A stretch of 64,000 nucleotides of DNA from Pseudaeromonas sp963677375 (GCA_963677375.2 CAXXIF010000002.1:62001-126000), one strand, 5' to 3'; positions 26,798-36,102 are shown, counted from the stretch's first letter. Made by a program: numbers and translations. Notes: generated by a model not told the origin, from the sequence alone.

Positions 26798-27832
26798 TTA
26801 ACCCGCCCGCTGTTCAATCAGCTCTCGCAGTGCCTGAGGCAAGAGTGCGCGCAAGCGCCGGGTCAATACCTGCTCATGGCGTTGCCAGAGTATCCCCAGA
26901 TAGATGATGGCAAAACCGGTCAGGGTCACCGCAAACGGGAACATCAGGCTATCTTCGAACACGTCATAGGCTAAATGCCCCAGATACGCGCAGATCCCGA
27001 AGGCGGCAAACACCACGAAGGCGCGACGGGCCAGGATCGCCCCCAGCAGCAACAGAGCCAGATTGATGCACAGATAGATGAACTTGTTCCACTCGCTGTC
27101 GGAGCTCATGCTGGAGAGCCCGCCCCAGAACGCGGCCAGACCAAACAGGTAGAGCCAGAAGGCGTAATCCCGTGTATGACGGGTGCGGATATCCACCCAG
27201 AAGCCCAGCAACAGGATCAGCAGACCGCTATACACAGAGACCCACTTGCGCAGCAGCCAGTCGTAGTCCTCCTGCCCGAACAAAAAGGGGGTCAAGTCCA
27301 TACTCATGTACCAGAGGGTGACGGCAATGGGCATCACCAGGAACGGCAAGCGGTAGCGCCATAACAGCACGGCGCCCACGGCCAGCGTCGCCAGCTCCAT
27401 CATGATCCAGCGCCAGTCGATGTAGCGATGATAGTCGCGATACTCCATCTCGCCGCTCCACTGCCCCAGCAGGTTCTGCACGCCGTACACCAGCAGCGGT
27501 GTCAACGCCAGCACGAAGGTGGCGCAGATCCCGGCCGGGATCGGGAGTCGTCGGGTCAGCAGATTCTCGGTGACCGCCAAACCGGCCACCCCATAGATGA
27601 GGCAGATGACCACCAGACCGCCACCACCAAACTGCTCCCACCCCAGCGTCATAAACAGCGTCATGGCACCGATGGCCAGCAGACCGCCGAAATAGTAGAG
27701 CAGATGGCTGGCGCGGAATCCTGGTCGCTCGGCATTGGCCTGTTGCAGGAAGGACCAGAGCGGTTCGATTTGTTCGGCCTGCAGCAACCCCTGTTGCTCG
27801 GCCTCGTTGAGCATGTGACGATCCAGATCCAT
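26798..27832 (-). CDS. DUF2157-like multi-pass membrane protein
   Basis: The 344-residue protein has a short cytoplasmic N-terminal segment (MDLDRHMLNEAEQQGLL) and about nine or ten hydrophobic helices, with charged loops such as ILARRAF near the end. It resembles the DUF2157 membrane family. Its function is unknown. The start at 27832 is supported by CAGGAG eight bases upstream, although the frame opens nine codons earlier. It converges on ogt across a 28-base gap. Confidence 0.7.
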   Translation of the reverse strand: MDLDRHMLNEAEQQGLLQAEQIEPLWSFLQQANAERPGFRASHLLYYFGGLLAIGAMTLFMTLGWEQFGGGGLVVICLIYGVAGLAVTENLLTRRLPIPAGICATFVLALTPLLVYGVQNLLGQWSGEMEYRDYHRYIDWRWIMMELATLAVGAVLLWRYRLPFLVMPIAVTLWYMSMDLTPFLFGQEDYDWLLRKWVSVYSGLLILLLGFWVDIRTRHTRDYAFWLYLFGLAAFWGGLSSMSSDSEWNKFIYLCINLALLLLGAILARRAFVVFAAFGICAYLGHLAYDVFEDSLMFPFAVTLTGFAIIYLGILWQRHEQVLTRRLRALLPQALRELIEQRAG

Positions 27833-27995
27833 GGTGGACTCCTGTGGTGTAGTACCCAACAGGCTACCGGCTCTGGGACAAAGCCCCTAATGGTACCACT
27901 CGACTTTCCGGCCATGGATCACAACCCGGACTCGGATCTGGGCCAACTGACTAGAAGCGCCCCCGATTTGACGCCACTAGCCCTGTGGGTGTGGA

Positions 27996-29888
27996 TCAGC
28001 GCTTGCCAGTTTTCAGGCTGCCCAGCACGTGCATCTCGCAACGCTTGCAATCAAAGCGCAGGCGGAAGGTATCCGCACCTATGGTCAGTTGTAGCGAGTC
28101 AGGTTTGAACCCAGGCCCCTGCTCTTTCGGACACTGATTGAAGCTGTAGCGCAGGCAATGTTTGGTGATCATCAAGGAGACTTCGTCCTCCTGCTGATTG
28201 CACTCATAGGCCGGAGCCACCTGCTCCACACCGTGAGCGGTGAAGAAAGCTTTGGCGGCGGCGTTATAGACATTGCCCAGATAACTCAGGGCACTCGTGC
28301 CCACCAGCGGTAACGGTAACTGGATGGCCGCCTTGACGGGGCGCTGATACGCCGCGGCCCGGGCCACTTCCAACGCGGCAATGCCATCACGGCGCAGTTG
28401 ATTGAGCATCCCCACCGGCATAAACCAGGGCTGACTCAGCTGCAGCACCACAGCACGAGCCCGAAAATCGCTAGTCCCCAGCTTGGCCAGTTGCTCGCGA
28501 ATGGTGGTGGTGGCGCGCTCGGCATCCTTGGCCGCTTGTTTGTCCAACGGCAGCAGCGCGCTGGCACTCACCCCGGACTCATCTTGCAGGTGCAGCACCA
28601 CGCCGGTGTCGGTGTCGGACAGGGTCAAATCCACCCCAATACGTCGCTCGGCCGAGGGCTTGGCCAGCAAACTGGCAAAGGCCTGGTCGTGGTTGCGGAA
28701 CAGGGGCATCCCCAGCTTGAGTCCAGCCACCGGCTCAGCCAGGTAGAGCCGGTTCCCCTCGGCTCGATTGACCCGCAGCCCAGTCAAAGTGCGGTTCGGT
28801 GCATAGAAGGTGAGACCATCGCCATTGTGGAACTCGACTCCGGCCGGTACTTGCGTCAGCGTCAACCAGTGGCTGCCCGGCTTGCCTTGGCTGCCGGAAT
28901 CCTGCAACACCCCCACCGGCTCGCCAGCATATTTGGGGCTCAGAAACGAGGTGATCTCTGGCGTGCGGCCATGGAGAAAATAGTCGGTACTGCCCCGGTT
29001 AAAACTCTTTTGCGGATCGGGGGTAAAGGTGAAGGTTGATTGCCCGACCGAGGCACGGGCCAGCTCAGGGCGCTCCAGCAGAATGGTATCCAGCTCACGG
29101 CGATACCAGGCGGTGATGTTCTTGACGTAATCGAGCCCCTTCAGCCGCCCCTCGATCTTCAGGGAGCGCACTCCGGCGTCGATCAGATCCCGCAGGTTAT
29201 GGGTCTGGTTCATATCCTTGAGCGATAGCAGGTGGCTGCTCTGGGCCAGCACCTCACCATCTTTTTGTTTTTCCAGGGTGCAGGGCAGACGGCAGATCTG
29301 CGCACACTCTCCCCGATTGGCGCTGCGTCCGGTCATGGCATGGCTGATGTAGCACTGACCGCTGTAGCTGACGCACAGGGCGCCATGGATGAAGAACTCC
29401 AGCGCCACGCCACTGCTGGCCGCAATCTCGCGGATCTGCGGCAGTGACAGCTCTCGGGCCAACACCACCTGGGAGAAGCCTACTTGCTCCAGAAAGCGCA
29501 CCTTCTCCGACGTGCGGTTATCGGTCTGGGTGCTGGCGTGCAGAGCAATCGGTGGCAGATCCAGTTGCAACAACCCCATGTCCTGCACGATCAGAGCATC
29601 CGCACCGGCCTGATACAACTGATGGGTCAGTCGTTCGGCCTCCGCCAGCTCCTCATCCTTGAGAATGGTGTTGAACGCCACATAGACCCGGGCACCAAAA
29701 CGGTGGGCAAAGCCGCAGAGTTGCTCGATATCCGCCAGGCTGTTGCCGGCCGCCGCACGGGCACCAAACGTCGGACCACCGATATACAGAGCATCGGCAC
29801 CGTGACGAATGGCTTCCATGCCGGATTCCAGATTCTTTGCCGGAGCCAACAGCTCCAACGGATGGCAACTTGGGGTCATAACCGACAA
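27996..29888 (-). CDS. rlhA: 23S rRNA 5-hydroxycytidine C2501 synthase, U32 family
   Basis: The 630-residue U32-family protein is close to the length of E. coli RlhA (YdcP), which hydroxylates C2501 of 23S rRNA; the shorter U32 protein TrhP acts on tRNA. The U32 core is at residues about 10-280, with ELLAPAKNLESGMEAIRHGADALYIGG, the signature ALEFFIHGALCVSYSGQCYIS, and the Cys set CAQICRLPC. The C-terminal DUF3656-type part follows, with a terminal CKRCEMHVLG. The conserved Cys residues probably bind an iron-sulfur cluster. It is a single gene. Confidence 0.88.
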   Translation of the reverse strand: MSVMTPSCHPLELLAPAKNLESGMEAIRHGADALYIGGPTFGARAAAGNSLADIEQLCGFAHRFGARVYVAFNTILKDEELAEAERLTHQLYQAGADALIVQDMGLLQLDLPPIALHASTQTDNRTSEKVRFLEQVGFSQVVLARELSLPQIREIAASSGVALEFFIHGALCVSYSGQCYISHAMTGRSANRGECAQICRLPCTLEKQKDGEVLAQSSHLLSLKDMNQTHNLRDLIDAGVRSLKIEGRLKGLDYVKNITAWYRRELDTILLERPELARASVGQSTFTFTPDPQKSFNRGSTDYFLHGRTPEITSFLSPKYAGEPVGVLQDSGSQGKPGSHWLTLTQVPAGVEFHNGDGLTFYAPNRTLTGLRVNRAEGNRLYLAEPVAGLKLGMPLFRNHDQAFASLLAKPSAERRIGVDLTLSDTDTGVVLHLQDESGVSASALLPLDKQAAKDAERATTTIREQLAKLGTSDFRARAVVLQLSQPWFMPVGMLNQLRRDGIAALEVARAAAYQRPVKAAIQLPLPLVGTSALSYLGNVYNAAAKAFFTAHGVEQVAPAYECNQQEDEVSLMITKHCLRYSFNQCPKEQGPGFKPDSLQLTIGADTFRLRFDCKRCEMHVLGSLKTGKR

Positions 29889-30002
29889 CCTGTGGGTCTA
29901 GAGGAAAAAACGGCGCCGAGTATAGCAGCGCCGGGGGTGGGTTCTTTTGATCCGGCCCCTCATCCCGCACAAGTCGGCGGCAGAGCAAGCAGGCTGGGCG
30001 AC

Positions 30003-31316
30003 TCAGGGGTTCTGCTTGGCACGCATAATCTTGATGATCTCCACATCGGTATCCAGCATGCCTTCTCGCGACAGACGTCCGAGATTGGCGATGGTCTCAT
30101 CCACGGTTCCCGCGACTATCCCCTCGCTCTGGGTCACCCCCAGATTATTGATCGCCATCAGGGAGGCCTTGATGGCCGCCGACGCCGAAGTCGAAACCTT
30201 CATGGAGCAGGCACTGCCAGCGCCATCACAGATAATGCCGGAGACATCCCCAATCATGTTGTTGATGCAGTAACCGATCTGGCGGTAGTCGCCACCCAGC
30301 AGCCAGGTGATGGCGGCACCGGCGCCCATGGCGGCGGTACTGGCCGCACACAAGGCCGACAGCTTGTTTTGATGGGTCTTGATATAGATGGCCACCAGAT
30401 GGCTCATGGCCAGAGCCCGAGTCAGAGCCTCTTCGCTACTGCCTAAAAACCGCGCCGCCGCCACCACCGGCATGGTGGCGGTAATGCCCTGATTTCCCGA
30501 TCCTGAGTTGGACATGGCCGGTAACATGGCCCCATCCATGCGGGCATCGGAGGCGGCAGAGGTCAGGCGCATGGCCAGGGTCATCAGATCGTCCGACAGC
30601 AAACGGCGCTCCACCTGCTCGGTGAGGATCTTGCCAATCTGCAAGCCATAGCCACGCAGCCCCTCATCGGACAACGCCTGATTCATCACCGCCGCCTCGC
30701 GAATAAAATCGATCTCGGCCAACGGCACCTGCAGGGCGAAGTCGACGATGGACTCCAGCGTCATGACGGTGACAGGCGCCGTGGAAAGCTGGAGCGCGGG
30801 AGCCGAACTCTGGCGGTGCAGCTCCTGGCCATCCAACTCCAGCAGAGTGATGCGGGTATGATCGGTACAGATCACCACCCGCGCCGAATGCCCGCCCCCC
30901 TCAGCTAGCACCTCGGCATACAGCACTTCGGGCACGGCTTTGACATCCAGGCTGACCTGGGGCAATAACAGCTTGGCAGTGGCCAGTTGCTCCGGCGTCA
31001 ACTGCTTGAGCACCTCCAGTCCCGCATGGGGGTTGCCACCCACAGCCCCCACAGCCGCCGCGATCGCCAGGCCCGTCATCCCGGTCCCGGGTACGCCGAC
31101 ACCCATACCATTCTTGAACAGATTACCGCTGACCCAAACGTGCAGTCGTTCGGGCTCACAGCCCAGTAACTGTCGGCAATTGGCGGCGGCCAACGCCACC
31201 GACATCGGCTCGGTACACCCCAGGGCAGGAACCACATCGCGACGTAAAATACGGGTAAATTCGGCCCAAGCCGCCGGTAAAGCAGGGTCGGATGCGGAGT
31301 GGCAATATGGCATCAT
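30003..31316 (-). CDS. cyuA: L-cysteine desulfidase family protein (UPF0597)
   Basis: The 437-residue CyuA/YhaM-type enzyme breaks cysteine into pyruvate, ammonia and sulfide with an oxygen-sensitive [4Fe-4S] cluster. Cluster and substrate Cys residues are seen in VVPALGCTEPMSVALAA (about 34) and near the C-terminus in GYCINNMIGDVSGIICDGAGSAC. The glycine-rich SNSGSGNQGI is typical. Its ATG overlaps the stop of the regulator gene upstream by four bases, so regulator and enzyme are co-translated. No cysteine transporter (cyuP) gene is adjacent. Confidence 0.88.
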   Translation of the reverse strand: MMPYCHSASDPALPAAWAEFTRILRRDVVPALGCTEPMSVALAAANCRQLLGCEPERLHVWVSGNLFKNGMGVGVPGTGMTGLAIAAAVGAVGGNPHAGLEVLKQLTPEQLATAKLLLPQVSLDVKAVPEVLYAEVLAEGGGHSARVVICTDHTRITLLELDGQELHRQSSAPALQLSTAPVTVMTLESIVDFALQVPLAEIDFIREAAVMNQALSDEGLRGYGLQIGKILTEQVERRLLSDDLMTLAMRLTSAASDARMDGAMLPAMSNSGSGNQGITATMPVVAAARFLGSSEEALTRALAMSHLVAIYIKTHQNKLSALCAASTAAMGAGAAITWLLGGDYRQIGYCINNMIGDVSGIICDGAGSACSMKVSTSASAAIKASLMAINNLGVTQSEGIVAGTVDETIANLGRLSREGMLDTDVEIIKIMRAKQNP

Positions 31317-32023
31317 GATGGACAGCTCTCTGAAGAATGGACGGCAAGCGCCGCCTTGTGATTACGAATATGCAGATAGACGGTGTGTCGGGAGATGGCC
31401 AACCGCTCGGCGACCAGTTGGGCCGCCTCCTTGATTTCAAACAGGCCCCGTTCATACAAGGCGGTGATGATGGCCTTATTGCGAGCCGAAGCGGGCAAGC
31501 GGGTATCGCTGGCGATCTTGGCCATCACCTGCGCCACCAGATCATCCACCGAGCTGGCGAAACTTTCGTTTTCCAACACCACGGGCGCCGTAGTTCCGGC
31601 ATGAACCGCTTCCGGCAGGGCGAATGCAGCCAGCAGAGAAGAGAGCGGCGCGTCGAGGCTGAAATTGACACACAGCATGCCGATGGGCTCTTGCTGCCGG
31701 TTACGGATGGTCATGGAAGCCGACTTGAGCAGTTGCCCCTGCCGATTGCGAGAAAAATAGCTGCGCCACGGGTTGCCTTCGCCGGGTTGCAACGCGGCTT
31801 GCTGCAATTGCGCCAATGCAAAGTCGGTGGCCGGAGCACCGGCCTCACGGCCCGTAATATGACCGTTGGCAATCTTGATCACCGAAGCATTGAGATGATC
31901 AAAGGCATGCAACACCACCTCGCACCCCGAACCCAGCAAACTCGCCAGTCCATCGACCATGGGCGCAAAATTGGCGATCAGGTGGCGCTCTTCTTCATTG
32001 AACCCTTGCGGTAACTGCAACAC
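31313..32023 (-). CDS. YheO-like PAS-HTH transcriptional regulator
   Basis: The regulator of about 236 residues has an N-terminal YheO-type PAS-like domain (NFAPMVDGLASLLGSGCEVVLHAFD, then MTIRNRQQEPIGMLCVN). Its C-terminal helix-turn-helix is KEAAQLVAERLAISRHTVYLHIRN. I choose GTG 32023 because GGGAG precedes it; the frame is open to 32107. It overlaps cyuA by ATGA and so most likely controls cysteine breakdown. E. coli uses the unrelated Lrp-type DecR for this job. A perfect palindrome at 32075-32092 just upstream is a candidate autoregulatory site. Confidence 0.8.
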   Translation of the reverse strand: MLQLPQGFNEEERHLIANFAPMVDGLASLLGSGCEVVLHAFDHLNASVIKIANGHITGREAGAPATDFALAQLQQAALQPGEGNPWRSYFSRNRQGQLLKSASMTIRNRQQEPIGMLCVNFSLDAPLSSLLAAFALPEAVHAGTTAPVVLENESFASSVDDLVAQVMAKIASDTRLPASARNKAIITALYERGLFEIKEAAQLVAERLAISRHTVYLHIRNHKAALAVHSSESCPS

Positions 32024-32074
32024 GTCCCGACTCCCGAACACACTCTCGTTATGAAGTCGCGAGTGTACCCGTCC

Positions 32075-32092
32075 ACTCAACTTTTGTTGAGT
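32075..32092. promoter_or_regulatory. Palindrome upstream of the cyuA regulator
   Basis: ACTCAAC-TTTT-GTTGAGT is a perfect 7-4-7 inverted repeat about 50 bases before the regulator start. A related imperfect copy, ACTCAAATGGAGTTT, begins at 32139. Both lie in an AT-rich promoter-like stretch. Confidence 0.5.
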
Positions 32093-32282
32093 TAAATTTA
32101 ATCTCAATCCCGTTTATTCAATCAATCATGGGCTAAATACTCAAATGGAGTTTAGTTCGAGTCATGCGTAGGACAGAACATTCCAGCGCCCGAAGCTGCA
32201 AGCAGGTATTCGGATCATCATTAAATGTGGTGCTCAGGCAGATATGTAGGAAATAGAGAGAGAAAGGTTGCGGCAAGCGGGC

Positions 32283-32825
32283 TCAACTGGCACGACGAAC
32301 TTCGTCGAAGTAGCGAACCTTGAGTTCGGGGATGGCGCAGGAATCGTGAATGGTATCCAGCATGGCGGTCGGCTTATCGGTCATGGGATCACGGAGGATC
32401 TGTTCACCCTGCACATACAAGCGATGCTTTTCTTGCGCCAGCGGCGACAGGTTATTCCACACTTCCGAATCGAACTGGAATTGTTTCAGCGTCAGGGGTT
32501 CAGGCTCCAGACACTCCTGCAGATGCACCGCCGCCAGCCCCCCCTGAGTCAACTGTGCCGCCATGGCCATGGCCCGATCCGCACTCTGGACGTGGGCTTC
32601 CAGGGGTTTGACCTTCGGCAACTCAAAACGACGACGCCAATCGATACTCGTGGTGTCGGCAGGAATGGCATCGGCTACCCAGGGTTGATCCTCTACATCC
32701 GGTGACAGCATGGCCAACAGCAGCGAAAATTCGGAACGACGCCCCTGGCTTATCGCCTGGTTTAGCGTCTGTCCGAGCTGCAGCTCGTCGACTAGATAGT
32801 GTTCACGCAGAGCATGTGGGGTCAT
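32283..32825 (-). CDS. VC2046/SO_2500-like conserved protein
   Basis: The 180-residue, acidic, helical protein has no signal peptide. The N-terminal LVDELQLGQTLNQAISQGRRSEFSLLLAMLS matches my memory of the gammaproteobacterial VC2046/SO_2500 family (sometimes labelled ribosomal-S4P-like). Its function is unknown. It is a single gene on the minus strand, 130 bases upstream of and divergent from the tRNA-Tyr cluster. Confidence 0.6.
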   Translation of the reverse strand: MTPHALREHYLVDELQLGQTLNQAISQGRRSEFSLLLAMLSPDVEDQPWVADAIPADTTSIDWRRRFELPKVKPLEAHVQSADRAMAMAAQLTQGGLAAVHLQECLEPEPLTLKQFQFDSEVWNNLSPLAQEKHRLYVQGEQILRDPMTDKPTAMLDTIHDSCAIPELKVRYFDEVRRAS

Positions 32826-32908
32826 TGAGTAAAGTGTGAAAAATAGGCATCTAGTTGTTTATCGGCCAGTTTTGGTCTGGCTTTAACAAAAAGAATTAAA
32901 TTCGGGGC

Positions 32909-32936
32909 TTCACTTCCAAAGAGAATCTGATACTAT
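32909..32936 (+). promoter_or_regulatory. Predicted promoter of the tRNA-Tyr cluster
   Basis: TTCACT (32909-32914) and TACTAT (32931-32936) are 16 bases apart. They are followed by the GC-rich discriminator GCGCCCGC typical of stringently controlled stable-RNA promoters, with an A/T-rich stretch upstream. Confidence 0.65.
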
Positions 32937-32950
32937 GCGCCCGCACTTGT

Positions 32951-33035
32951 GGAGGGGTTCCCGAGCGGCCAAAGGGATCAGACTGTAAATCTGACGGCTC
33001 TGCCTTCGAAGGTTCGAATCCTTCTCCCTCCACCA
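32951..33035 (+). tRNA. tRNA-Tyr (GTA), copy 1
   Basis: This 85-base class II tRNA has an encoded CCA. The anticodon loop reads CTGTAAA with anticodon GTA. The acceptor GGAGGGG pairs with CTCCCTCC, the long variable arm is CGGCTCTGCCTTCGAAGG-like, and the T loop is GGTTCGAATCC. Confidence 0.97.
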
Positions 33036-33064
33036 TCAAGTGCACACTTAAAAGGTAATCCCGT

Positions 33065-33149
33065 GGAGGGGTTCCCGAGCGGCCAAAGGGATCAGACTGT
33101 AAATCTGACGGCTCTGCCTTCGAAGGTTCGAATCCTTCTCCCTCCACCA
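33065..33149 (+). tRNA. tRNA-Tyr (GTA), copy 2
   Basis: Identical in sequence to copy 1. A 29-base spacer separates it from copy 1. Confidence 0.97.
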
Positions 33150-33197
33150 TTCCTCTTAAGTAAATCAATATATCCAGCGTTAACAAGGTTATCCCGT

Positions 33198-33282
33198 GGA
33201 GGGGTTCCCGAGCGGCCAAAGGGATCAGACTGTAAATCTGACGGCTCTGCCTTCGAAGGTTCGAATCCTTCTCCCTCCACCA
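33198..33282 (+). tRNA. tRNA-Tyr (GTA), copy 3
   Basis: Identical to copies 1 and 2. It starts exactly 133 bases after copy 2. The spacer before it is nearly identical to the spacer after it, showing a tandem duplication of tRNA plus spacer. Confidence 0.97.
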
Positions 33283-33330
33283 TTTCCTCTTCAGTAAATC
33301 AATACATCTAGCGTTACAAGGTTATCCCGT

Positions 33331-33415
33331 GGAGGGGTTCCCGAGCGGCCAAAGGGATCAGACTGTAAATCTGACGGCTCTGCCTTCGAAGGTTCGAATC
33401 CTTCTCCCTCCACCA
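33331..33415 (+). tRNA. tRNA-Tyr (GTA), copy 4
   Basis: Identical to the other copies and again 133 bases after the previous start. It is the last of the cluster; no clear T-rich terminator follows, only a pyrimidine-rich run. Confidence 0.97.
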
Positions 33416-33529
33416 TTCCTCTTTCTTCCTGCTGAACTCCGCAAAGCGCGCCATAGGTAACGCCGCCCAGCGCAATTTCCGGTATAGTGTTTTTATCGCC
33501 CTCCGGGCCCAGCCAATGAACTTGTCGCG

Positions 33530-35206
33530 ATGACAGATCTGCTCGTACAGGACACCACAACCGTCAGTATTTCTATGTCTTTCCGGGATAAAAAAATTCT
33601 CCTGGTGGATGATCAGCGCTCATTTCAGGTGTTGATGAAGGCGATGCTGATCAATGTCGGCTTCAACAAAATCACCATACTGGGCTCGGCCGAAGAGACT
33701 CGCCGCCGCTGCCAAAAAGAGCAATTCGACATCTACCTGCTGGATTACAACCTGGGCATGGGAGAAAACGGGCGCCAACTGCTGGAATATCTGCGCGAGC
33801 AGCATCTACTCCCCTCGGATTCCATCGTCTTTATCATCAGCGGCGATAACAGTCGAGCCATGGTGCTCAGCGCCCTGGAGAGCGAACCCGATGGCTACAT
33901 GATGAAGCCCTTCTCCCAAGAGCAACTGCGTCAACGTCTGCAACGCGCACTACAGCGCAAGCAGGAGCTCAGCGCTATCTTCACTGCGCTGGATAAAGAA
34001 GACTTTGCTGCTGTGATCACACACTGCCAGCCGATCATCGACAGCGGTTCGAAATTCGCCACCTACTGCCGTTGCCTGATGGCGGAGATGTATGTACGGC
34101 TCGGAGATCCGGCTGCGGCTCGAACCGTGCTGCGCAATGGTTTGGCCGCCAGTGAATCCAGCTGGTTGCGCCTCGGGCTGGGCAAGGTCTGTCATTTACT
34201 GGGACAGTACGAAGAAGCCATTGCCCATTTGCATACCGCCTTGCGATTACGTCCGTTGATGGTCGATGCCTACCGCTGGCTCTCCGCCGCCCAACTGGCC
34301 AATCATAATCCCCAGGATGCGCTGGACACCCTCAGTCGGGCGACAGAAATCTCCCCCCAGTCCAGTATGTTGCATCGTCAGTTGGCCGAAATGGCACTGG
34401 CGCAGGGCGATTATTTACGCGCCAAAGACTCGACAGCCACCATGCTGGAGTTGAACCGCTATGACCAGGCCAAGAATTCCCAACTGCTGGGCAGCCATAT
34501 CCATTGCCTGATCCTCTACGCCATCAACAGTGGCGATCCATTTCACATCGGTAATCTGCAAAAACAGGTCAACAATGCTCTCTCCCGTTGTCGACAGGCC
34601 CTCACGGAACACGAATTTGATTTCGCAACCTTTGAGCAGATCTGCCAGGCCCGAGTTCAAGTGGCTCGTGGCGAAATGGTTCGCGGCAAGAAGATGCTCT
34701 ACAAGGCCATGCAGCCTTATCAGAACGATCCTGCCACCATGGCACCACCTTTGCTCAGCAACATGGTATTGGGACTGACCCAGCTCGGCGAATATGAATT
34801 TGCCGAGCAGTTGAATCCCTTGTTGCGGGAACAGGAGAACGTCGATCCACTGCTGATGACCTGTATCCAGACCACTTTTGATGATAAAACCCAGCAGGAA
34901 CGCCAACAAAAATACCGGGAACTCAATGAGCAAGGCATCCGTGCCTACACCCAGGGGCAGGTTGAAGAGGCTCTGGGTTGCTTCCGTGAAGCATTACGTC
35001 GGGCACCGGCCAACACCAATGCCGCTATCAACAAGGCGCAAGCCCTGCTGCAATTAACCAAGAATCATGGCAAGCCCCAACCCGAGTTACTGGATGAATG
35101 CAAAGTCACCCTGGCACTGCTCGATGGGGTTCAACTCAGCCCGACGCAACTGGAACGCCTGCGTAAGTTGCAGGAAGATCTACGCGTACAAAAAGCGCGG
35201 TCATGA
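33530..35206 (+). CDS. Response regulator receiver with TPR repeats
   Basis: The 558-residue protein starts with a CheY-like receiver: DKKILLVDDQRSF with the acidic pocket, phospho-Asp in IYLLDYNLGMG, Ser/Thr in FIISGD and Lys in MMKPFS. The rest is built of tetratricopeptide repeats (for example CHLLGQYEEAIAHLHTALRLRP and EQGIRAYTQGQVEEALGCFREAL). No DNA-binding or enzymatic output domain is seen, so phosphorylation probably switches protein-protein contacts. No sensor kinase is adjacent. The start may instead be ATG 33575 (MSFRDKK), which is nearer the receiver core. Confidence 0.85.
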   Translation: MTDLLVQDTTTVSISMSFRDKKILLVDDQRSFQVLMKAMLINVGFNKITILGSAEETRRRCQKEQFDIYLLDYNLGMGENGRQLLEYLREQHLLPSDSIVFIISGDNSRAMVLSALESEPDGYMMKPFSQEQLRQRLQRALQRKQELSAIFTALDKEDFAAVITHCQPIIDSGSKFATYCRCLMAEMYVRLGDPAAARTVLRNGLAASESSWLRLGLGKVCHLLGQYEEAIAHLHTALRLRPLMVDAYRWLSAAQLANHNPQDALDTLSRATEISPQSSMLHRQLAEMALAQGDYLRAKDSTATMLELNRYDQAKNSQLLGSHIHCLILYAINSGDPFHIGNLQKQVNNALSRCRQALTEHEFDFATFEQICQARVQVARGEMVRGKKMLYKAMQPYQNDPATMAPPLLSNMVLGLTQLGEYEFAEQLNPLLREQENVDPLLMTCIQTTFDDKTQQERQQKYRELNEQGIRAYTQGQVEEALGCFREALRRAPANTNAAINKAQALLQLTKNHGKPQPELLDECKVTLALLDGVQLSPTQLERLRKLQEDLRVQKARS

Positions 35207-35236
35207 TCTGCAAACCGAATTAACAAGAGAGAACAC

Positions 35237-36043
35237 ATGAAGATTGTTTCTTTTAACATCAATGGATTACGCGCCAGACTTCCACAATTACAGGCGCTGA
35301 TTGATGCTCATCAACCCGATATCATCGGGCTGCAGGAGATCAAGGTTCACGACGATGCGTTTCCCCGTGCCGATGTTGAAGCCATGGGCTATCAAGTCTA
35401 TTTCCATGGCCAGAAGGCCCATTACGGTGTCGCTCTGCTGTGCAAACAGCAACCGGAATCGGTCAGCCGGGGATTTCCGGGTGATGAGGAGGATGCTCAA
35501 CGCCGCATGATCAGCGCCCGTTTCCTATTGGCTGACGGTCGTCAACTGACTGTCATGAACGGCTACTTTCCCCAAGGTGAGAGCCGGGACCATCCGACCA
35601 AGTTTCCAGCTAAAGAGAAGTTCTATGCCGATCTGCAGAAGCTGCTGCAGGAACAGCACCGGCCTGAAGATGAACTGGTCGTCATGGGTGATGTAAATAT
35701 TTCACCGGAAGATTGCGATATCGGGATCGGCGAGCCAAACCGCAAACGCTGGTTACGAGATGGTAAATGTTCTTTCCTTCCGGAGGAGCGGGAATGGCTG
35801 ACCCGCCTGAAGTCTTGGGGGTTGACCGACACATTTCGTCAGTTGCATCCAGATGTCACAGATCGTTACAGCTGGTTTGACTACCGCAGCAAAGGTTTTG
35901 ACGAGAATCGAGGATTGCGCATCGACCTGATCCTTGCCTCGGCGCCATTACTGCAACGACTGGAAGATGCAGGGATCGATTACCCGTTACGCGGTGTCGA
36001 GAAACCCTCTGACCATGCCCCCATCTGGGCAACCTTCCGCTAG
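35237..36043 (+). CDS. xthA: Exodeoxyribonuclease III
   Basis: The 268-residue AP endonuclease and 3'-5' exonuclease of base excision repair shows the EEP fold motifs: MKIVSFNINGLRARL, IIGLQEIKVHDDAFP (metal Glu), VMGDVNISPEDCDIG (catalytic Asp/Asn), YSWFDYRSKGFDENRGLRIDLIL and the C-terminal PSDHAPIWATF with the catalytic His. Length matches E. coli XthA. It has a good ribosome site (AGAGAG) and a strong shared terminator after it. Confidence 0.97.
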   Translation: MKIVSFNINGLRARLPQLQALIDAHQPDIIGLQEIKVHDDAFPRADVEAMGYQVYFHGQKAHYGVALLCKQQPESVSRGFPGDEEDAQRRMISARFLLADGRQLTVMNGYFPQGESRDHPTKFPAKEKFYADLQKLLQEQHRPEDELVVMGDVNISPEDCDIGIGEPNRKRWLRDGKCSFLPEEREWLTRLKSWGLTDTFRQLHPDVTDRYSWFDYRSKGFDENRGLRIDLILASAPLLQRLEDAGIDYPLRGVEKPSDHAPIWATFR

Positions 36044-36061
36044 TGTCCGCATAACCAGCAA

Positions 36062-36097
36062 AACAACCTAGGGGCCATGGCCCCTAGGTTGTTTTCT
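36062..36097. terminator. Bidirectional terminator between xthA and the DUF3857 gene
   Basis: The 15-bp perfect stem AACAACCTAGGGGCC / GGCCCCTAGGTTGTT (36062-36076 with 36079-36093) has an AT-only two-base centre and T/A runs on both sides. It serves both convergent genes. Confidence 0.92.
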
Positions 36098-36102
36098 GGC
36101 TC

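Noticed and set aside
32949..33415. CRISPR-like regular repeats
   Set aside because: The repeated 85-base units are complete tRNA genes with CCA ends.
32896..33560. Repeated minus-strand and plus-strand peptides over the tRNA cluster
   Set aside because: They are translations of the four identical tRNA-Tyr genes, not proteins.
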